A stretch of DNA of 64,000 nt from Salinicoccus roseus (GCF_003814515.1 NZ_RKQJ01000001.1:124001-188000); one strand, 5' to 3'; counted from the stretch's first letter, positions 53,609 through 63,034 are shown. Notes: generated from the letters alone by a model not told the origin. Numbers and translations: made by a program.

Positions 53609-54478
53609 ATGCCGGAATTACCGGAAGTGGAACTGGTGCGGCGGTCCTTGGAGAAGGAGGTCGAAGGTGCAGCCATCGAGGCGGTCGCCTTTTCGGACTT
53701 CGTGAAGAAGGGCCACGCAACCAGTCGAAAGACAATTGTAAAACAGGAACTTGATGCCTTCAGCAGAAATGTCGAAGGGGCGACGATAAGCAAAGTCGGC
53801 AGGCGTGGAAAATATTTGTATTTCATCATGGAGAAAACCGGCGGCATTTTCCATATGATCTCCCACCTCGGCATGTCCGGTGCGTTCTTCGTCACAGACT
53901 CGATCGACGGGATAACAGACAGCAACTACAGGAAGCATTGGCAGGTCGCCTTCAGGCTTCAGGATGGACGCACCTTATCCTATTGCGACATCAGACGATT
54001 CGGGGAGATGCTGACGATCGGCAGGATGGCGGACTTCCCGCCGTTCAACCGCATGGCGGTTGAATACACCCACCCGGACAGCCTCCCCGACTTCATCGAC
54101 AGGGTGCGGGCGCCGGCCAACAGGAAGAAGGCGATCAAAGCGGTGATCATGGACAGCACCGTGATACCGGGAGTCGGAAACATCTATGCCTCAGAAGCCC
54201 TGTTTGCTTCAGGGATACTGCCGACGAGGAAAGCCGGGAACGTCTCAGTGAAGCGGCTGATGGCACTCCATAAGGCGATTGCAGAAGTATTCGACCTTTC
54301 CATAGAAAGCGGCGGCTCCACCATATCCGACTACCGGGGCGTGTCGGGGGAGAAGGGGAGCATGCAGGACCGTTTCCATATCTATCAGAAGAAATCCTGT
54401 TCCTCGTGCGGCGGACCGGTCAAGACGAAGACGATCGCAACACGGAACACATTCTACTGTACCAAATGCCAGAGGTGA
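53609..54478 (+). CDS. mutM: Formamidopyrimidine-DNA glycosylase
   Basis: The 289-residue bifunctional glycosylase starts MPELPEVE (Pro2 nucleophile, Glu3), has GRRGKYLYF with the conserved Lys, and ends with the zinc finger CSSCGGPVKTKTIATRNTFY, then CTKCQ. It removes 8-oxoguanine and cleaves the abasic site. The start is fixed by the requirement for Pro2; AGGTGA lies 6 bp upstream. It is between polA and coaE in the conserved DNA repair operon. Confidence 0.97.
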   Translation: MPELPEVELVRRSLEKEVEGAAIEAVAFSDFVKKGHATSRKTIVKQELDAFSRNVEGATISKVGRRGKYLYFIMEKTGGIFHMISHLGMSGAFFVTDSIDGITDSNYRKHWQVAFRLQDGRTLSYCDIRRFGEMLTIGRMADFPPFNRMAVEYTHPDSLPDFIDRVRAPANRKKAIKAVIMDSTVIPGVGNIYASEALFASGILPTRKAGNVSVKRLMALHKAIAEVFDLSIESGGSTISDYRGVSGEKGSMQDRFHIYQKKSCSSCGGPVKTKTIATRNTFYCTKCQR

Positions 54479-54482
54479 TGAA

Positions 54483-55073
54483 ATGAATTATGTAATCGGT
54501 CTGACAGGCGGGATTGCCAGCGGCAAATCCACCGCCTCGGACTATATCAGATCAAAAGGATATCCGGTCCTCGATGCGGATACCTATGCGAAGAAGGCAA
54601 CCGCCAAGGGCGGACCCGCATATCAGGGGATCATCAATCATTTCGGCGCAGAACTCCTGCAGGATGACGGGGAGATCGACCGGCGGAAACTGGGGGCCAT
54701 CGTCTTCAATGATGACGGAGAGAGGAAGGTCCTGAACCAGCTGGTGCATCCGGAAGTGCGGCGGATGATGGATGCAGACAAAGATCGTCTGGCTGAAGAG
54801 GGCCATGTATTCCTCGATATCCCGCTGCTTTTCGAAAATGGACTGGACCGTCAATGTGACATCACATTGACGGTATATGTGGATCAGGAGACACAGATTG
54901 AAAGGCTGATGGAAAGGAACGGGTTCTCCCATTCCGAAGCCCTGTCCAGGATAAACAGTCAGATGCCGCTTTCCGAGAAGCGTGACAGAAGTGATGAAGT
55001 ACTTGACAACAGTGGTTCAAAAAATGAGCTGTATGCGCAGATTGAAGACTTTTTGGCGAACATTGAAAAGTAG
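54483..55073 (+). CDS. coaE: Dephospho-CoA kinase
   Basis: The 196-residue kinase has the P-loop IGLTGGIASGKSTASDYI and the LID/substrate region DIPLLFENGLDRQCD. It phosphorylates dephospho-CoA to CoA, the last step of CoA synthesis. It starts 4 bp after mutM with GAGGTGA as the ribosome binding site, so it is cotranscribed with polA-mutM. Length is normal. Confidence 0.95.
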   Translation: MNYVIGLTGGIASGKSTASDYIRSKGYPVLDADTYAKKATAKGGPAYQGIINHFGAELLQDDGEIDRRKLGAIVFNDDGERKVLNQLVHPEVRRMMDADKDRLAEEGHVFLDIPLLFENGLDRQCDITLTVYVDQETQIERLMERNGFSHSEALSRINSQMPLSEKRDRSDEVLDNSGSKNELYAQIEDFLANIEK

Positions 55074-55111
55074 ACAATTTATACTAAATACTCCTTTTAA
55101 TCAAAAGTTAA

Positions 55112-55144
55112 TATGTTATACTAATTATTGAAAAGTATAGCATA
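55112..55144. promoter_or_regulatory. CcpN-like inverted operator over gapB promoter
   Basis: TATGTTATACT (55112-55122) and, inverted, TATGCTATACT (complement of 55134-55144) are two copies of the motif TRTGHYATAYW described for CcpN in Bacillus. The first copy contains the probable -10 (TATACT) and the second covers the start of transcription and the edge of the ribosome binding site. CcpN represses gluconeogenic gapB when glucose is present; ccpN is not in this window. Confidence 0.65.
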
Positions 55145-55158
55145 AAGGGGCTAATGTC

Positions 55159-56163
55159 ATGAAAAAAGTAGCAATCAACGGTCTTGGAAGAATAGGGAGA
55201 ATGGTATTCCGCATTGCGGCCGCTTCCGATGAATTGGAACTTGTAGCAGTCAATGCCAGCTATCCGGCAGAAACGCTTGCGCATCTTCTCAATTATGACA
55301 CTACCCATGGCAAGTGGGAAAAGCATGTGGAGGCTAAGGAAGGCAAGCTCGTCATAGATGGCAGCGAAGTTCAGATCACCAATGAAAGAAACCCTGAAAA
55401 CCTGCCGTGGGAATCCATGGGTGTAGATCTTGTCATAGAGGCGACAGGTGCATTCAATCACGGCGACAAAGCCATAGCCCATGTCAAGGCGGGCGCAAAG
55501 AAAGTACTGCTTACTGCACCGGCCAAAGGCGGAGATGTGCAGACGGTCGTACTCGGCGTCAATGATGAGGCCCTCGACCTCAATACATATGATGTGTTTT
55601 CAAATGCTTCATGTACGACAAACTGTCTGGCGCCCGTCGCAAAGGTGCTCGATGATGAGTACGGCATAAACAACGGCCTTATGACTACGGTCCATGCCTA
55701 TACAAATGATCAGAAGAACATCGATAACCCCCACAAGGACCTGAGAAGGGCGCGGTCTTGCGCAGATAACATCATCCCGACTTCGACCGGAGCGGCAAAG
55801 GCACTTGGCGTCGTGTTGCCACAACTGAACGGCAAGCTCCATGGTCTGGCGCTCCGTGTACCTGTCTCCAATGTTTCCCTCGTGGACCTGGTGGTGGACC
55901 TGGACAAGCCGGTCACCAAAGAGGAACTCAATGCAACATTTGAAAAGTATGCACAAGGCGAGCTCAAAGGTATACTCGGTGTCACAGACGCGCCGCTCGT
56001 CTCGAGCGACTTCAATACTGACAGCAGAAGCTCCATCATCGATTCCTCCCTCACCATGGTCATGGATGACAGGAAGGTGAAGGTGCTTGCGTGGTACGAC
56101 AACGAGTGGGGCTACTCCACACGTGTCGTCGAACTTGCTGAAAAGATCGTTTCGGAAATATAA
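55159..56163 (+). CDS. gapB: Glyceraldehyde-3-phosphate dehydrogenase, gluconeogenic type
   Basis: The 334-residue enzyme has KVAINGLGRIGRMVFRIA, the catalytic cysteine in SNASCTTNCLAPVAKVL and WYDNEWGYS at the end. After the second strand it reads VAVNASYP, with Ala where the NAD-specific glycolytic enzyme has Asp, favouring NADP use in the gluconeogenic direction. The place between coaE and nrdR is that of gapB in Bacillus and gapA2 in staphylococci. AAAGGGG precedes the ATG, right behind the CcpN-like dyad. It ends at its own terminator. Confidence 0.95.
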   Translation: MKKVAINGLGRIGRMVFRIAAASDELELVAVNASYPAETLAHLLNYDTTHGKWEKHVEAKEGKLVIDGSEVQITNERNPENLPWESMGVDLVIEATGAFNHGDKAIAHVKAGAKKVLLTAPAKGGDVQTVVLGVNDEALDLNTYDVFSNASCTTNCLAPVAKVLDDEYGINNGLMTTVHAYTNDQKNIDNPHKDLRRARSCADNIIPTSTGAAKALGVVLPQLNGKLHGLALRVPVSNVSLVDLVVDLDKPVTKEELNATFEKYAQGELKGILGVTDAPLVSSDFNTDSRSSIIDSSLTMVMDDRKVKVLAWYDNEWGYSTRVVELAEKIVSEI

Positions 56164-56173
56164 ATGTTTTTTT

Positions 56174-56205
56174 AAAGAAGAAACTTCTGTTTCTTCTTTT
56201 TTTAT
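56174..56205 (+). terminator. Terminator of gapB
   Basis: AAAGAAGAAAC (56174-56184) pairs with GTTTCTTCTTT (56189-56199) around TTCT, followed by a T-run. Confidence 0.85.
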
Positions 56206-56254
56206 TCCTGATATATTATAATGGTATACTAATCCCTGGAAGTGAGGTGGTCAT

Positions 56255-56728
56255 ATGAGATGTCCAAACTGCCAGCATACGAGTTCCAGAGTGGTCGATT
56301 CCAGGCATACGGATGAGCTGTCCGCCATCCGCAGACGCAGGGAATGTGAGGAGTGCGGTTTCAGGTTCACCACTTTTGAACGCATGGAACTGTCTCCACT
56401 CGTCGTAGTAAAAAAAGATGGCAACCGAGAAGTCTTCAGTCGGGACAAGCTCATGGACGGACTGCTTAGAGCATGTGAGAAGCGTCCGATCCCATACGAA
56501 GCATTGGAAAAAACGACTGCACGCATAGAATCTGCGCTCAGAAACCTGAACAAGCCAGAGATATCAAGCAATGAAATTGGTGAATTTGTGATGAAGGAAT
56601 TGATTACACTGGACCAGGTGGCCTATGTCAGGTTCGCTTCGGTCTATAAGGAATTCAAGGATATCGACCAGTTGATGGATACACTGAAGCACCTCGCCAA
56701 AGGCAGGGATGATGATGAACTTCAATGA
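56255..56728 (+). CDS. nrdR: Transcriptional repressor NrdR
   Basis: The 157-residue protein has the N-terminal zinc ribbon ([15 protein letters not shown], then [17 protein letters not shown]) and the ATP-cone domain that binds ATP and dATP. It represses ribonucleotide reductase genes when dATP is high. GAGGTGG precedes the ATG. Its 3' end overlaps the dnaB start by about 20 bp, so nrdR, dnaB and dnaI form one operon linking dNTP supply with replication initiation. Confidence 0.96.
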   Translation: MRCPNCQHTSSRVVDSRHTDELSAIRRRRECEECGFRFTTFERMELSPLVVVKKDGNREVFSRDKLMDGLLRACEKRPIPYEALEKTTARIESALRNLNKPEISSNEIGEFVMKELITLDQVAYVRFASVYKEFKDIDQLMDTLKHLAKGRDDDELQ

Positions 56729-58040
56729 ACGTCTGAAACCGAATACCGAGTTCATGATCTATAACCCCTCCGATTTTGAAAAGTCCCACCTGAATGTGCT
56801 GAATGAACTCTATCTCCCCCTCATCCATCAGGATGCTGCGATGGCATACATCTATCTGCAGGAGTCCTCCCTGCATCACGGGACGCTCGAGATCAGGTTC
56901 CATAAGGAGATCATGGATGAACTGAACATGCCCCTGTCCACATTTTCTGCGCTTCTGGAGAAATTGGAGGGCATCGGCCTCATAAGGACCTTCGTCTCCA
57001 ATGAGGAGCACGATGACCTGTTCATCTATGAACTGCTACTTCCGCTTACCCCGGAAGACTTCTTCAAGGATCCCATGCTGAGCCTTTACCTGTACAGTCA
57101 TATCGGTCCGAATGCATACAAGAAGAAGAAGGAGCGGCTGACATATCCGATGAAGCCGAAGAACATCACCGAGGTGACGCGGAAGTTCACTGAAGTGTTC
57201 CAGGCAGGGAGCGGCGAAGGATTCACCGTACCCGATGCCTCATTCAAGAGGGAGAATGTCTCCGCCGGGTCGAACCTTGATATCGAAGACTTCGACTTCG
57301 ATGTACTCTTCACACACTTGAAGGGCACGAAGATCGACAGGTCCTTCTTCACAAGGGAAGTCAGGATGCTGATTGTGAAGTTGAGTGTGCTATTCAACCT
57401 GAATGCATATGATGTGAAACAGATCCTGCTGTCATCGACGACACAATATGCCGGCATCGACATGGAGCAGCTGAAATACGAGGCGAGAAGGTACTATCAG
57501 AAGGAGAGCCGGGGGAAACTCCCGGCGATATCAAAACCCCAGGTGGCGGAGAGGGAGACGGAGCAGGATTCCTATATCGACCGGCTCGAGTCGATCAGTC
57601 CGCTTGATAGGCTGAACGACATCAGGAACAATCAGCCAAGCGACAACGACCTCAAACTTGTGACCGATATCATCGCCAGGACCAGCCTGCCGAACGGGGT
57701 GATCAACCTCCTGCTTGAATATGTCTATCAGCAGAAGAACGGGGACCTCGGGTACAATTATACGATGAAGATCGCAAGGGACTGGGAGGACAAGGGAATC
57801 CGTTCCGCCAAAGAGGCCTACCAGTCCATAATGGACTACAGGAAACAGATGAATGCAAAGCGCAAAGGACCGAAAGACCGCCAGGGTGAACGCAAGCCAT
57901 CCTGGATGGACGGCGGCCGGAAGCGGGCTGAAAAGAAAGAAGCGGAGCAGCCTGCGCCCCGGAAGGAAGCTGTCCAGAAGACGGCCAAGGACGATCCTGA
58001 GATCCAGAAAATGATAGACGACTTTAGAAAGTCCAGGTGA
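56709..58040 (+). CDS. dnaB: Replication initiation / helicase-loading protein DnaB (Gram-positive)
   Basis: The 443-residue protein has the tandem DnaB/DnaD-type domains: an N-terminal winged helix region beginning [10 protein letters not shown] and a C-terminal DnaD-like domain ([40 protein letters not shown]), then a basic tail. With DnaI and DnaD it loads the replicative helicase at oriC and at stalled forks. Three ATG codons in a row (56709-56717) make the start ambiguous by up to two residues; AAAGG lies upstream inside nrdR. It ends 5 bp before dnaI. Confidence 0.93.
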   Translation: MMMNFNERLKPNTEFMIYNPSDFEKSHLNVLNELYLPLIHQDAAMAYIYLQESSLHHGTLEIRFHKEIMDELNMPLSTFSALLEKLEGIGLIRTFVSNEEHDDLFIYELLLPLTPEDFFKDPMLSLYLYSHIGPNAYKKKKERLTYPMKPKNITEVTRKFTEVFQAGSGEGFTVPDASFKRENVSAGSNLDIEDFDFDVLFTHLKGTKIDRSFFTREVRMLIVKLSVLFNLNAYDVKQILLSSTTQYAGIDMEQLKYEARRYYQKESRGKLPAISKPQVAERETEQDSYIDRLESISPLDRLNDIRNNQPSDNDLKLVTDIIARTSLPNGVINLLLEYVYQQKNGDLGYNYTMKIARDWEDKGIRSAKEAYQSIMDYRKQMNAKRKGPKDRQGERKPSWMDGGRKRAEKKEAEQPAPRKEAVQKTAKDDPEIQKMIDDFRKSR

Positions 58041-58045
58041 TATGA

Positions 58046-58975
58046 ATGGAACCCATCAACCAGTTCTTGAAGAACTCGAAAAAAATAAAAGATAATAACG
58101 ACAAACTCTATGACTCCCTGATCCAGCACCCGAGGATCATAGAGCTGATAGAGAACAGTGATTTCGAAATCACCCGTTCGATGATCCGGAACGACCTGCT
58201 TCAGCTGAAGCGGTACACCGAACAGTCGCTGGCATGCGAGAAGTGCAGCTCACTTGGTGAATGCATCAACCACCCGCAGGGATATGTCCCATCCATTGAT
58301 GTCAGAGGCGGAAGGATCCATATCATCTATTCCCCATGTCCGACAAAGATCAAAGATGATGCATTCCGCGAAAAGGAGAAGATGATCGAATCCTACCATG
58401 TGCCGAAGGATGTCAAGGATGCGACATTCGAGACGGTGTTCCTCGATCCGGATTCGAACAGGCAGGAGATCATCAAGCGCGCCATCGGGACAAGCAAGAA
58501 GATCATCGAAGGCATCGATACGAAGGGGCTCTATATACACGGCAGCTTCGGCATCGGCAAGTCCTATCTGCTCGGCTGCATCGCAAATGAACTGAAGGAC
58601 CAGTCGGTATCCTCGATCATCGTCTATGTACCGGAAATCATCCGCGACCTGAAGGCGGGGTTCAAGGATGGAACAACGGATAAGAAGTTCAATACCATCA
58701 AGAATGCCCAGGTACTCATGCTGGATGACCTCGGTGCGGAGGATGTGACCCCGTGGGTGCGGGACGAAATCATTACCGGTATACTGCATCACCGTATGGT
58801 CGAAGGGCTGCCGACCTTCGTCAGCTCCAACTATTCCATCGAGGAGCTGGAGTACCGCTACAGCAGGACGAAGGAGAACGGCATCGAGGAGACCAAGGCG
58901 CGCCGTATGACGGAGCGGCTCCGGGCGTTGTGCGAGGAAGTGCAGCTTGAAGGCAGCAACTACAGGAACAATTGA
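58046..58975 (+). CDS. dnaI: Helicase loader DnaI
   Basis: The 309-residue AAA+ protein has an N-terminal zinc-binding domain (CEKCSSLGECINHPQGY, then YSPCP), the Walker A loop GSFGIGKSYLLGC and Walker B VLMLDDLGAED, with RARE-type sensors in ARRMTERLRAL. It escorts DnaC-type replicative helicase to the origin. CAGGTGA precedes ATG 58046 at 5 bp. It is the last gene of the nrdR-dnaB-dnaI operon; no terminator is seen before the thrS promoter. Confidence 0.95.
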   Translation: MEPINQFLKNSKKIKDNNDKLYDSLIQHPRIIELIENSDFEITRSMIRNDLLQLKRYTEQSLACEKCSSLGECINHPQGYVPSIDVRGGRIHIIYSPCPTKIKDDAFREKEKMIESYHVPKDVKDATFETVFLDPDSNRQEIIKRAIGTSKKIIEGIDTKGLYIHGSFGIGKSYLLGCIANELKDQSVSSIIVYVPEIIRDLKAGFKDGTTDKKFNTIKNAQVLMLDDLGAEDVTPWVRDEIITGILHHRMVEGLPTFVSSNYSIEELEYRYSRTKENGIEETKARRMTERLRALCEEVQLEGSNYRNN

Positions 58976-58978
58976 TGC

Positions 58979-59007
58979 TTGATTAATGGATGTCCCTAAA
59001 GTATAAT
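58979..59007 (+). promoter_or_regulatory. Sigma-A promoter of thrS
   Basis: TTGATT (58979-58984) and TATAAT (59002-59007) are separated by 17 bp, placing transcription start near 59014 ahead of the T-box leader. A second TATAAT at 59013-59018 could add a start. Confidence 0.75.
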
Positions 59008-59029
59008 CTATGTATAATTTCATTAATTA

Positions 59030-59246
59030 AATTCCAAGGACAATACTTTTTCTCGTCTGTTCAAAGAGAGTGCATGAATGGTGGGACATGCATAACAGAC
59101 CGTCTGAGTTACTCCCTTGATATATGCTGGCTAATACCCAGACGGATCGGACCGTTATTTCCGGCTGAAGGCAGGTCCTGGACCTGCAAATCAGGGTGGT
59201 ACCGCGGTGAAAGTCGCCCCTCTATCAGAGGGGCGACTTTTTTATT
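59030..59246 (+). promoter_or_regulatory. T-box riboswitch of thrS
   Basis: The leader contains the conserved T-box GGGTGGTACCGCG at 59194-59206 directly before a rho-independent terminator. The TGGT bulge would pair with the tRNA acceptor end, and uncharged tRNA(Thr) would switch the terminator to the antiterminator. The 5' boundary and the specifier codon are not resolved by eye. Confidence 0.88.
59211..59246 (+). terminator. T-box-controlled attenuator of thrS
   Basis: AAGTCGCCCCTCT (59211-59223) pairs with AGAGGGGCGACTT (59227-59239) around ATC, followed by TTTTTATT. It is the regulated terminator of the T-box. Confidence 0.9.
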
Positions 59247-59279
59247 ACAATAAACCAATAATTGGAAAGGGTGGAGAAG

Positions 59280-61208
59280 ATGAGCGAAATAGAAATCAAA
59301 TTTCCCGATGGGAATGCCAAAAGTTTCGATGAAGGTGTAACAGCTGAGGAGATAGCACACTCGATCAGTCCGGGCCTCAGGAAGGCGGCACTTGCTGCGA
59401 AGGTGGATGGTGAGATGTACGATCTGAGGCGGCCGATCGAAACGGACAGTGAAATAGAGCTGATCACGAACAAGAACGAGGAGGGGCTTGAAGTACTGCG
59501 CCACTCCACGGCACACCTAATGGCCCAGGCGCTCAAGCGCCTGTACGGCGATGTGAAGTTCGGCGTCGGCCCCGTCATCGAAGAGGGCTTCTACTACGAC
59601 TTCGATATGGATGAGAAGATCTCCTCCGATGACTTTGAGAAGATAGAGAAGGAAATGAAGAAGATCATCGACGAGAATGTTGAAATCGAGCGCAGGGAAC
59701 TCTCAAGGGACGAAGCGAAGGAGCTGTTCAAAGATGATCCCTACAAGCTCGAACTCATTGATGCGATTCCAGAGGATGAGACGGTGACCGTATATTCACA
59801 GGGCGAATTTACGGACCTGTGCCGCGGTGTGCATGTACCGTCGACATCGAAGATCAAGTCGTTCAAGCTGCTGTCTACAGCCGGCGCCTACTGGCGTGGG
59901 GACAGCGACAACAAGATGCTCCAGCGGATATACGGCACTGCCTTCTTCGACAAGAAGGATCTGAAGGCATACCTCAACCTGCTCGAAGAAAGGAAGGAAC
60001 GCGACCACAGGAAGATCGGCCGGGACATGGAACTCTTCCAGAACAACCAGCTGATCGGGGCAGGGCTGCCGCTGTGGCTGCCGAATGGTGCGACGATCCG
60101 CCGTGAGATCGAACGCTACATCGTGGACAAGGAGATTGCACTTGGCTACGATCATGTCTATACACCGGTGATGGCAAACGTGGACCTGTACAAGACGAGT
60201 GGCCACTGGGAGCACTACCAGGATGACATGTTCCCGCCGATGGACATGAACGGTGAGGAGCTGGTACTCCGTCCGATGAACTGTCCGCACCACATGATGA
60301 TCTACAAATCGAGTAAGCACTCCTACAGGGAACTGCCGATACGCATTGCGGAACTCGGCATGATGCACCGCTATGAAGCGAGTGGTGCGGTCAGCGGCCT
60401 GCAGCGTGTAAGAGGGATGACGCTCAACGATGCACATGTATTCGTGCGCCCGGACCAGATCAAGGAAGAGTTCAAGCGCGTGGTCCAGCTGATCATCGAT
60501 GTGTATGAAGATTTCGGCTTCGAGAACTATTCATTCCGCCTGAGCTACCGCGATCCTGAGGATACGGAGAAATATTTCGATGACGATGAAATGTGGAACA
60601 AGGCGGAATCCATGCTGAAGGAAGCGGTCGATGAAATGGCGCTCGACTATACTGAGGCTGACGGGGAAGCGGCGTTCTATGGTCCGAAACTCGATGTCCA
60701 GGTACAGACGGCGCTCGGCAAGGAGGAGACGCTGTCCACAGTGCAGCTCGACTTCCTGCTCCCTGAGAGGTTCGATCTGACATATACGGGCAGTGACGGG
60801 GAACTGCATCGTCCTGTCGTCATCCACCGTGGTGTCGTCTCCACGATGGAACGTTTCGTTGCATTCCTGACAGAGGAGTACAAGGGAGCCTTCCCGCTCT
60901 GGCTTGCGCCACAGCAGGTGGAGATCATACCGGTCAACCTAGACCTGCATTATGATTACGCAAGAGCCCTTAAAGATGAGATGAAGAGCCATGGCATCCG
61001 TGTCAACATCGATGACAGGAATGAAAAGATGGGCTACAAAATCAGGGAGGCCCAGATGAGGAAGGTGCCTTATCAAGTCGTCATCGGCGACAGGGAGATT
61101 GAAGAGAACCAGGTCAACGTCAGAAAGTATGGGCAGAAGGACCAGAACACCTTCGACCGGGATGACTTCATATGGCAGATCGTGGATGAAATCAGGCTGA
61201 AGAAATAG
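59280..61208 (+). CDS. thrS: Threonine-tRNA ligase
   Basis: The 642-residue enzyme has an N-terminal TGS domain ([20 protein letters not shown]), the editing domain with [12 protein letters not shown], the class II core with [14 protein letters not shown] (zinc Cys) and [33 protein letters not shown], and the anticodon-binding domain. It charges tRNA(Thr) and edits serine. ATG 59280 has GGGTGGAG upstream; the longer frame overlaps this site. Transcription is controlled by the T-box. Confidence 0.97.
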   Translation: MSEIEIKFPDGNAKSFDEGVTAEEIAHSISPGLRKAALAAKVDGEMYDLRRPIETDSEIELITNKNEEGLEVLRHSTAHLMAQALKRLYGDVKFGVGPVIEEGFYYDFDMDEKISSDDFEKIEKEMKKIIDENVEIERRELSRDEAKELFKDDPYKLELIDAIPEDETVTVYSQGEFTDLCRGVHVPSTSKIKSFKLLSTAGAYWRGDSDNKMLQRIYGTAFFDKKDLKAYLNLLEERKERDHRKIGRDMELFQNNQLIGAGLPLWLPNGATIRREIERYIVDKEIALGYDHVYTPVMANVDLYKTSGHWEHYQDDMFPPMDMNGEELVLRPMNCPHHMMIYKSSKHSYRELPIRIAELGMMHRYEASGAVSGLQRVRGMTLNDAHVFVRPDQIKEEFKRVVQLIIDVYEDFGFENYSFRLSYRDPEDTEKYFDDDEMWNKAESMLKEAVDEMALDYTEADGEAAFYGPKLDVQVQTALGKEETLSTVQLDFLLPERFDLTYTGSDGELHRPVVIHRGVVSTMERFVAFLTEEYKGAFPLWLAPQQVEIIPVNLDLHYDYARALKDEMKSHGIRVNIDDRNEKMGYKIREAQMRKVPYQVVIGDREIEENQVNVRKYGQKDQNTFDRDDFIWQIVDEIRLKK

Positions 61209-61212
61209 ATGC

Positions 61213-61241
61213 TTGACATTCACGGTACAAACGTGTAGTAT
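61213..61241 (+). promoter_or_regulatory. Sigma-A promoter of infC operon
   Basis: TTGACA (61213-61218) and TAGTAT (61236-61241) are separated by 17 bp, giving a start near 61248, upstream of the L20 leader. Confidence 0.8.
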
Positions 61242-61247
61242 ATTAAG

Positions 61248-61412
61248 AGTTGATAAGAACGGACAAGAAGAAGCTCCCGCTTCTCACCCGCAAGCGTCCA
61301 ATGTGGCAGCGACCGGGTTTGTACAGTGAGAATGGAATGCAGAGTGCCAGGCACTTCTGCATGTATCTCAATGCTGGTTGGCGGGCGCATAATGTGCCCG
61401 CCCTTTTTGTTC
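61248..61412 (+). promoter_or_regulatory. L20 leader of infC-rpmI-rplT
   Basis: A structured untranslated leader of about 165 nt lies between the promoter and infC and ends with a GC-rich terminator. In Bacillus the infC leader binds excess L20 and causes early termination. Position, operon and terminator match; base-level homology was not checked. Confidence 0.8.
61380..61409 (+). terminator. Attenuator of L20 leader
   Basis: GGCGGGCGCA (61380-61389) pairs with TGTGCCCGCC (61393-61402, one wobble) around TAA, followed by CTTTTT. Confidence 0.85.
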
Positions 61413-61440
61413 GTCTTCAAAATTTATGGAGGTGTCAAAG

Positions 61441-61962
61441 ATAGCAAAAGACCAAACATTAATCAATGACAGGATTCGTGCTAAAGAAGTGCGCCTTATT
61501 GGACAGGATGGTTCCCAGCTCGGAATCAAATCCAAAAAGGATGCACAGGAAATGGCAGACCGTGTAGAACTTGATCTTGTACTCGTTGCACCGAACGCAA
61601 AGCCGCCGGTCGCACGCATCATGGACTACGGCAAGTACAGATACGAACAGCAGCGTAAAGAGAAGGAAGCACGCAAAAAACAGAAAGTGGTCAACGTCAA
61701 GGAAATCAGACTTTCCCCGACAATCGAAGACCATGATTTCAACACCAAGTTGAAAAATGCCAAGAAATTCCTGGCAAAAGAAGACAAGGTGAAGGTTTCA
61801 ATCCGATTCCGCGGCCGTGCAATCACGCACAAGGACATCGGACGCAAAGTATTGGAGCGGTTCGCAGACGAACTTTCCGAAGTTGCAACAGTTGAACAGA
61901 GACCGAAGATGGAAGGTCGTTCAATGTTCCTCGTGGTTGCCCCAATCACTGAAAACAAATAA
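61441..61962 (+). CDS. infC: Translation initiation factor IF-3, probable ATA start
   Basis: The 173-residue product matches IF-3: [39 protein letters not shown] in the linker region, and [20 protein letters not shown] with [13 protein letters not shown] in the C-domain. IF-3 checks start codons and prevents subunit joining. The GGAGGTG ribosome binding site at 61428-61434 is followed after 6 bp by ATA (61441). The in-frame ATG at 61426 overlaps that site and the GTG at 61432 lies within it. IF-3 genes often start at rare AUU-type codons, which lets IF-3 repress its own translation; ATA would be of this kind. Leads rpmI and rplT. Confidence 0.9.
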   Translation: MAKDQTLINDRIRAKEVRLIGQDGSQLGIKSKKDAQEMADRVELDLVLVAPNAKPPVARIMDYGKYRYEQQRKEKEARKKQKVVNVKEIRLSPTIEDHDFNTKLKNAKKFLAKEDKVKVSIRFRGRAITHKDIGRKVLERFADELSEVATVEQRPKMEGRSMFLVVAPITENK

Positions 61963-61981
61963 TAATCCGGAGGTTAGACCC

Positions 61982-62182
61982 ATGCCAAAAATGAAAACTC
62001 ACAAAGGTTACGCCAAACGTGTAAAGCGTACTGGAACAGGTAAATTCAAACGCAACAGCGCGTTCACTTCCCACCTGTTCGCCAACAAATCCACTAAACA
62101 GAAACGTCACCTGAGGAAAGCATCCCTAGTGGCTAAAGCTGACCAGAAGCGCATCAAAAAACTACTATCATACGTAAAATAA
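61982..62182 (+). CDS. rpmI: Large ribosomal subunit protein bL35
   Basis: The 66-residue basic protein starts [20 protein letters not shown] and ends KKLLSYVK, the full bL35 length. It is a 50S subunit protein. GGAGGTT lies 9 bp upstream of the ATG and 19 bp after the infC stop. It is translated between infC and rplT as in nearly all Bacillota. Confidence 0.97.
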   Translation: MPKMKTHKGYAKRVKRTGTGKFKRNSAFTSHLFANKSTKQKRHLRKASLVAKADQKRIKKLLSYVK

Positions 62183-62206
62183 TCGAACGATTAAGGAGGA
62201 GCACAC

Positions 62207-62566
62207 ATGGCACGTGTTAAGAATGGTTTGACGTCCCGTAAAAGACGTAAAAGAGTATTGAAGCAGGCAAAAGGATATTTCGGTGCGAAGCGCACTCTCT
62301 ATAGAACAGCAAAACAGCAGGTTATCAAATCCGGTCAGTATGCATACCGTGACCGCCGTCAGACAAAACGCGAATTCCGCAAGCTTTGGATTGCGCGTAT
62401 CAATGCGGCAGCCCGCCAGAATGGCATGAGCTACAGCCGTCTGATGAACGGCCTGAAGACTGCCGGCATCGACATCAACAGAAAAATGCTTTCAGAAATC
62501 GCCATTTCTGATGAAAAGGCATTTGCTGAAATCGTCAGCCAGGCTAAAAATGCTCTGGAAAAATAA
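62207..62566 (+). CDS. rplT: Large ribosomal subunit protein bL20
   Basis: The 119-residue basic protein contains [20 protein letters not shown] and [20 protein letters not shown], the bL20 signatures. It binds 23S rRNA early in 50S assembly and is the expected ligand of the leader upstream of infC. AAGGAGGAG precedes the ATG. It ends the operon at a perfect terminator. Confidence 0.97.
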   Translation: MARVKNGLTSRKRRKRVLKQAKGYFGAKRTLYRTAKQQVIKSGQYAYRDRRQTKREFRKLWIARINAAARQNGMSYSRLMNGLKTAGIDINRKMLSEIAISDEKAFAEIVSQAKNALEK

Positions 62567-62574
62567 GGATGAAT

Positions 62575-62612
62575 AAAAAAGGAGCCACTCATAGAGGAGT
62601 GGCTCCTTTTTT
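62575..62612. terminator. Bidirectional terminator after rplT
   Basis: A 16-bp inverted repeat (62575-62590 with 62597-62612; the outer six pairs are the A-run and T-run) has an ATAGAG loop. It can end both rplT and the convergent small gene. Confidence 0.9.
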
Positions 62613-62880
62613 AGATATGTCCGGAGAGTTCCTCGAGCAGCGGCTCGGAGAATTCAAAATAACATTCCTTCTGCTCCTTGTTGTCCTCATCAGTCTCCTG
62701 TTCCGGGACGATATCCAGCCGGATCAGTTTTTCCCCTTCATCAAAGAACGGGAGGGTCTGGTCGGCATATTCATCGGTAAGTCTGTTATAGAGGCCCACT
62801 GCCTTGTCGTCTTCATAAGTGCTGCTCTTCACCAGCACTTCCTGACCGGATTCTTCCACTTTTGATATCGTAATATTCAT
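62611..62880 (-). CDS. Small acidic protein, unknown
   Basis: The 89-residue product starts MNITISKVEESGQEVLVK and is acidic (many Asp and Glu), with no membrane segment and no cysteine cluster apart from one Cys near the end. I do not recognise the family. TAGGAGG is 7 bp before a TTG (62883) and 10 bp before ATG 62880, so either start could be used. It sits between rplT (convergent) and the M42 peptidase gene (divergent), with a promoter region of about 150 bp on its upstream side. Confidence 0.65.
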   Translation of the reverse strand: MNITISKVEESGQEVLVKSSTYEDDKAVGLYNRLTDEYADQTLPFFDEGEKLIRLDIVPEQETDEDNKEQKECYFEFSEPLLEELSGHI

Positions 62881-63034
62881 CAAGGTAACGCCTCCTAGAG
62901 TGTTTCTATATTTCTATCTATATTGATGATATCAACTTATCTGAAATATGTGTATCAATATGGATTATATTACGGAAACTGAAATAGTTTATGGTAGAAT
63001 GGAATTATCTTAATAAAAGACAAGGAGATTGATT

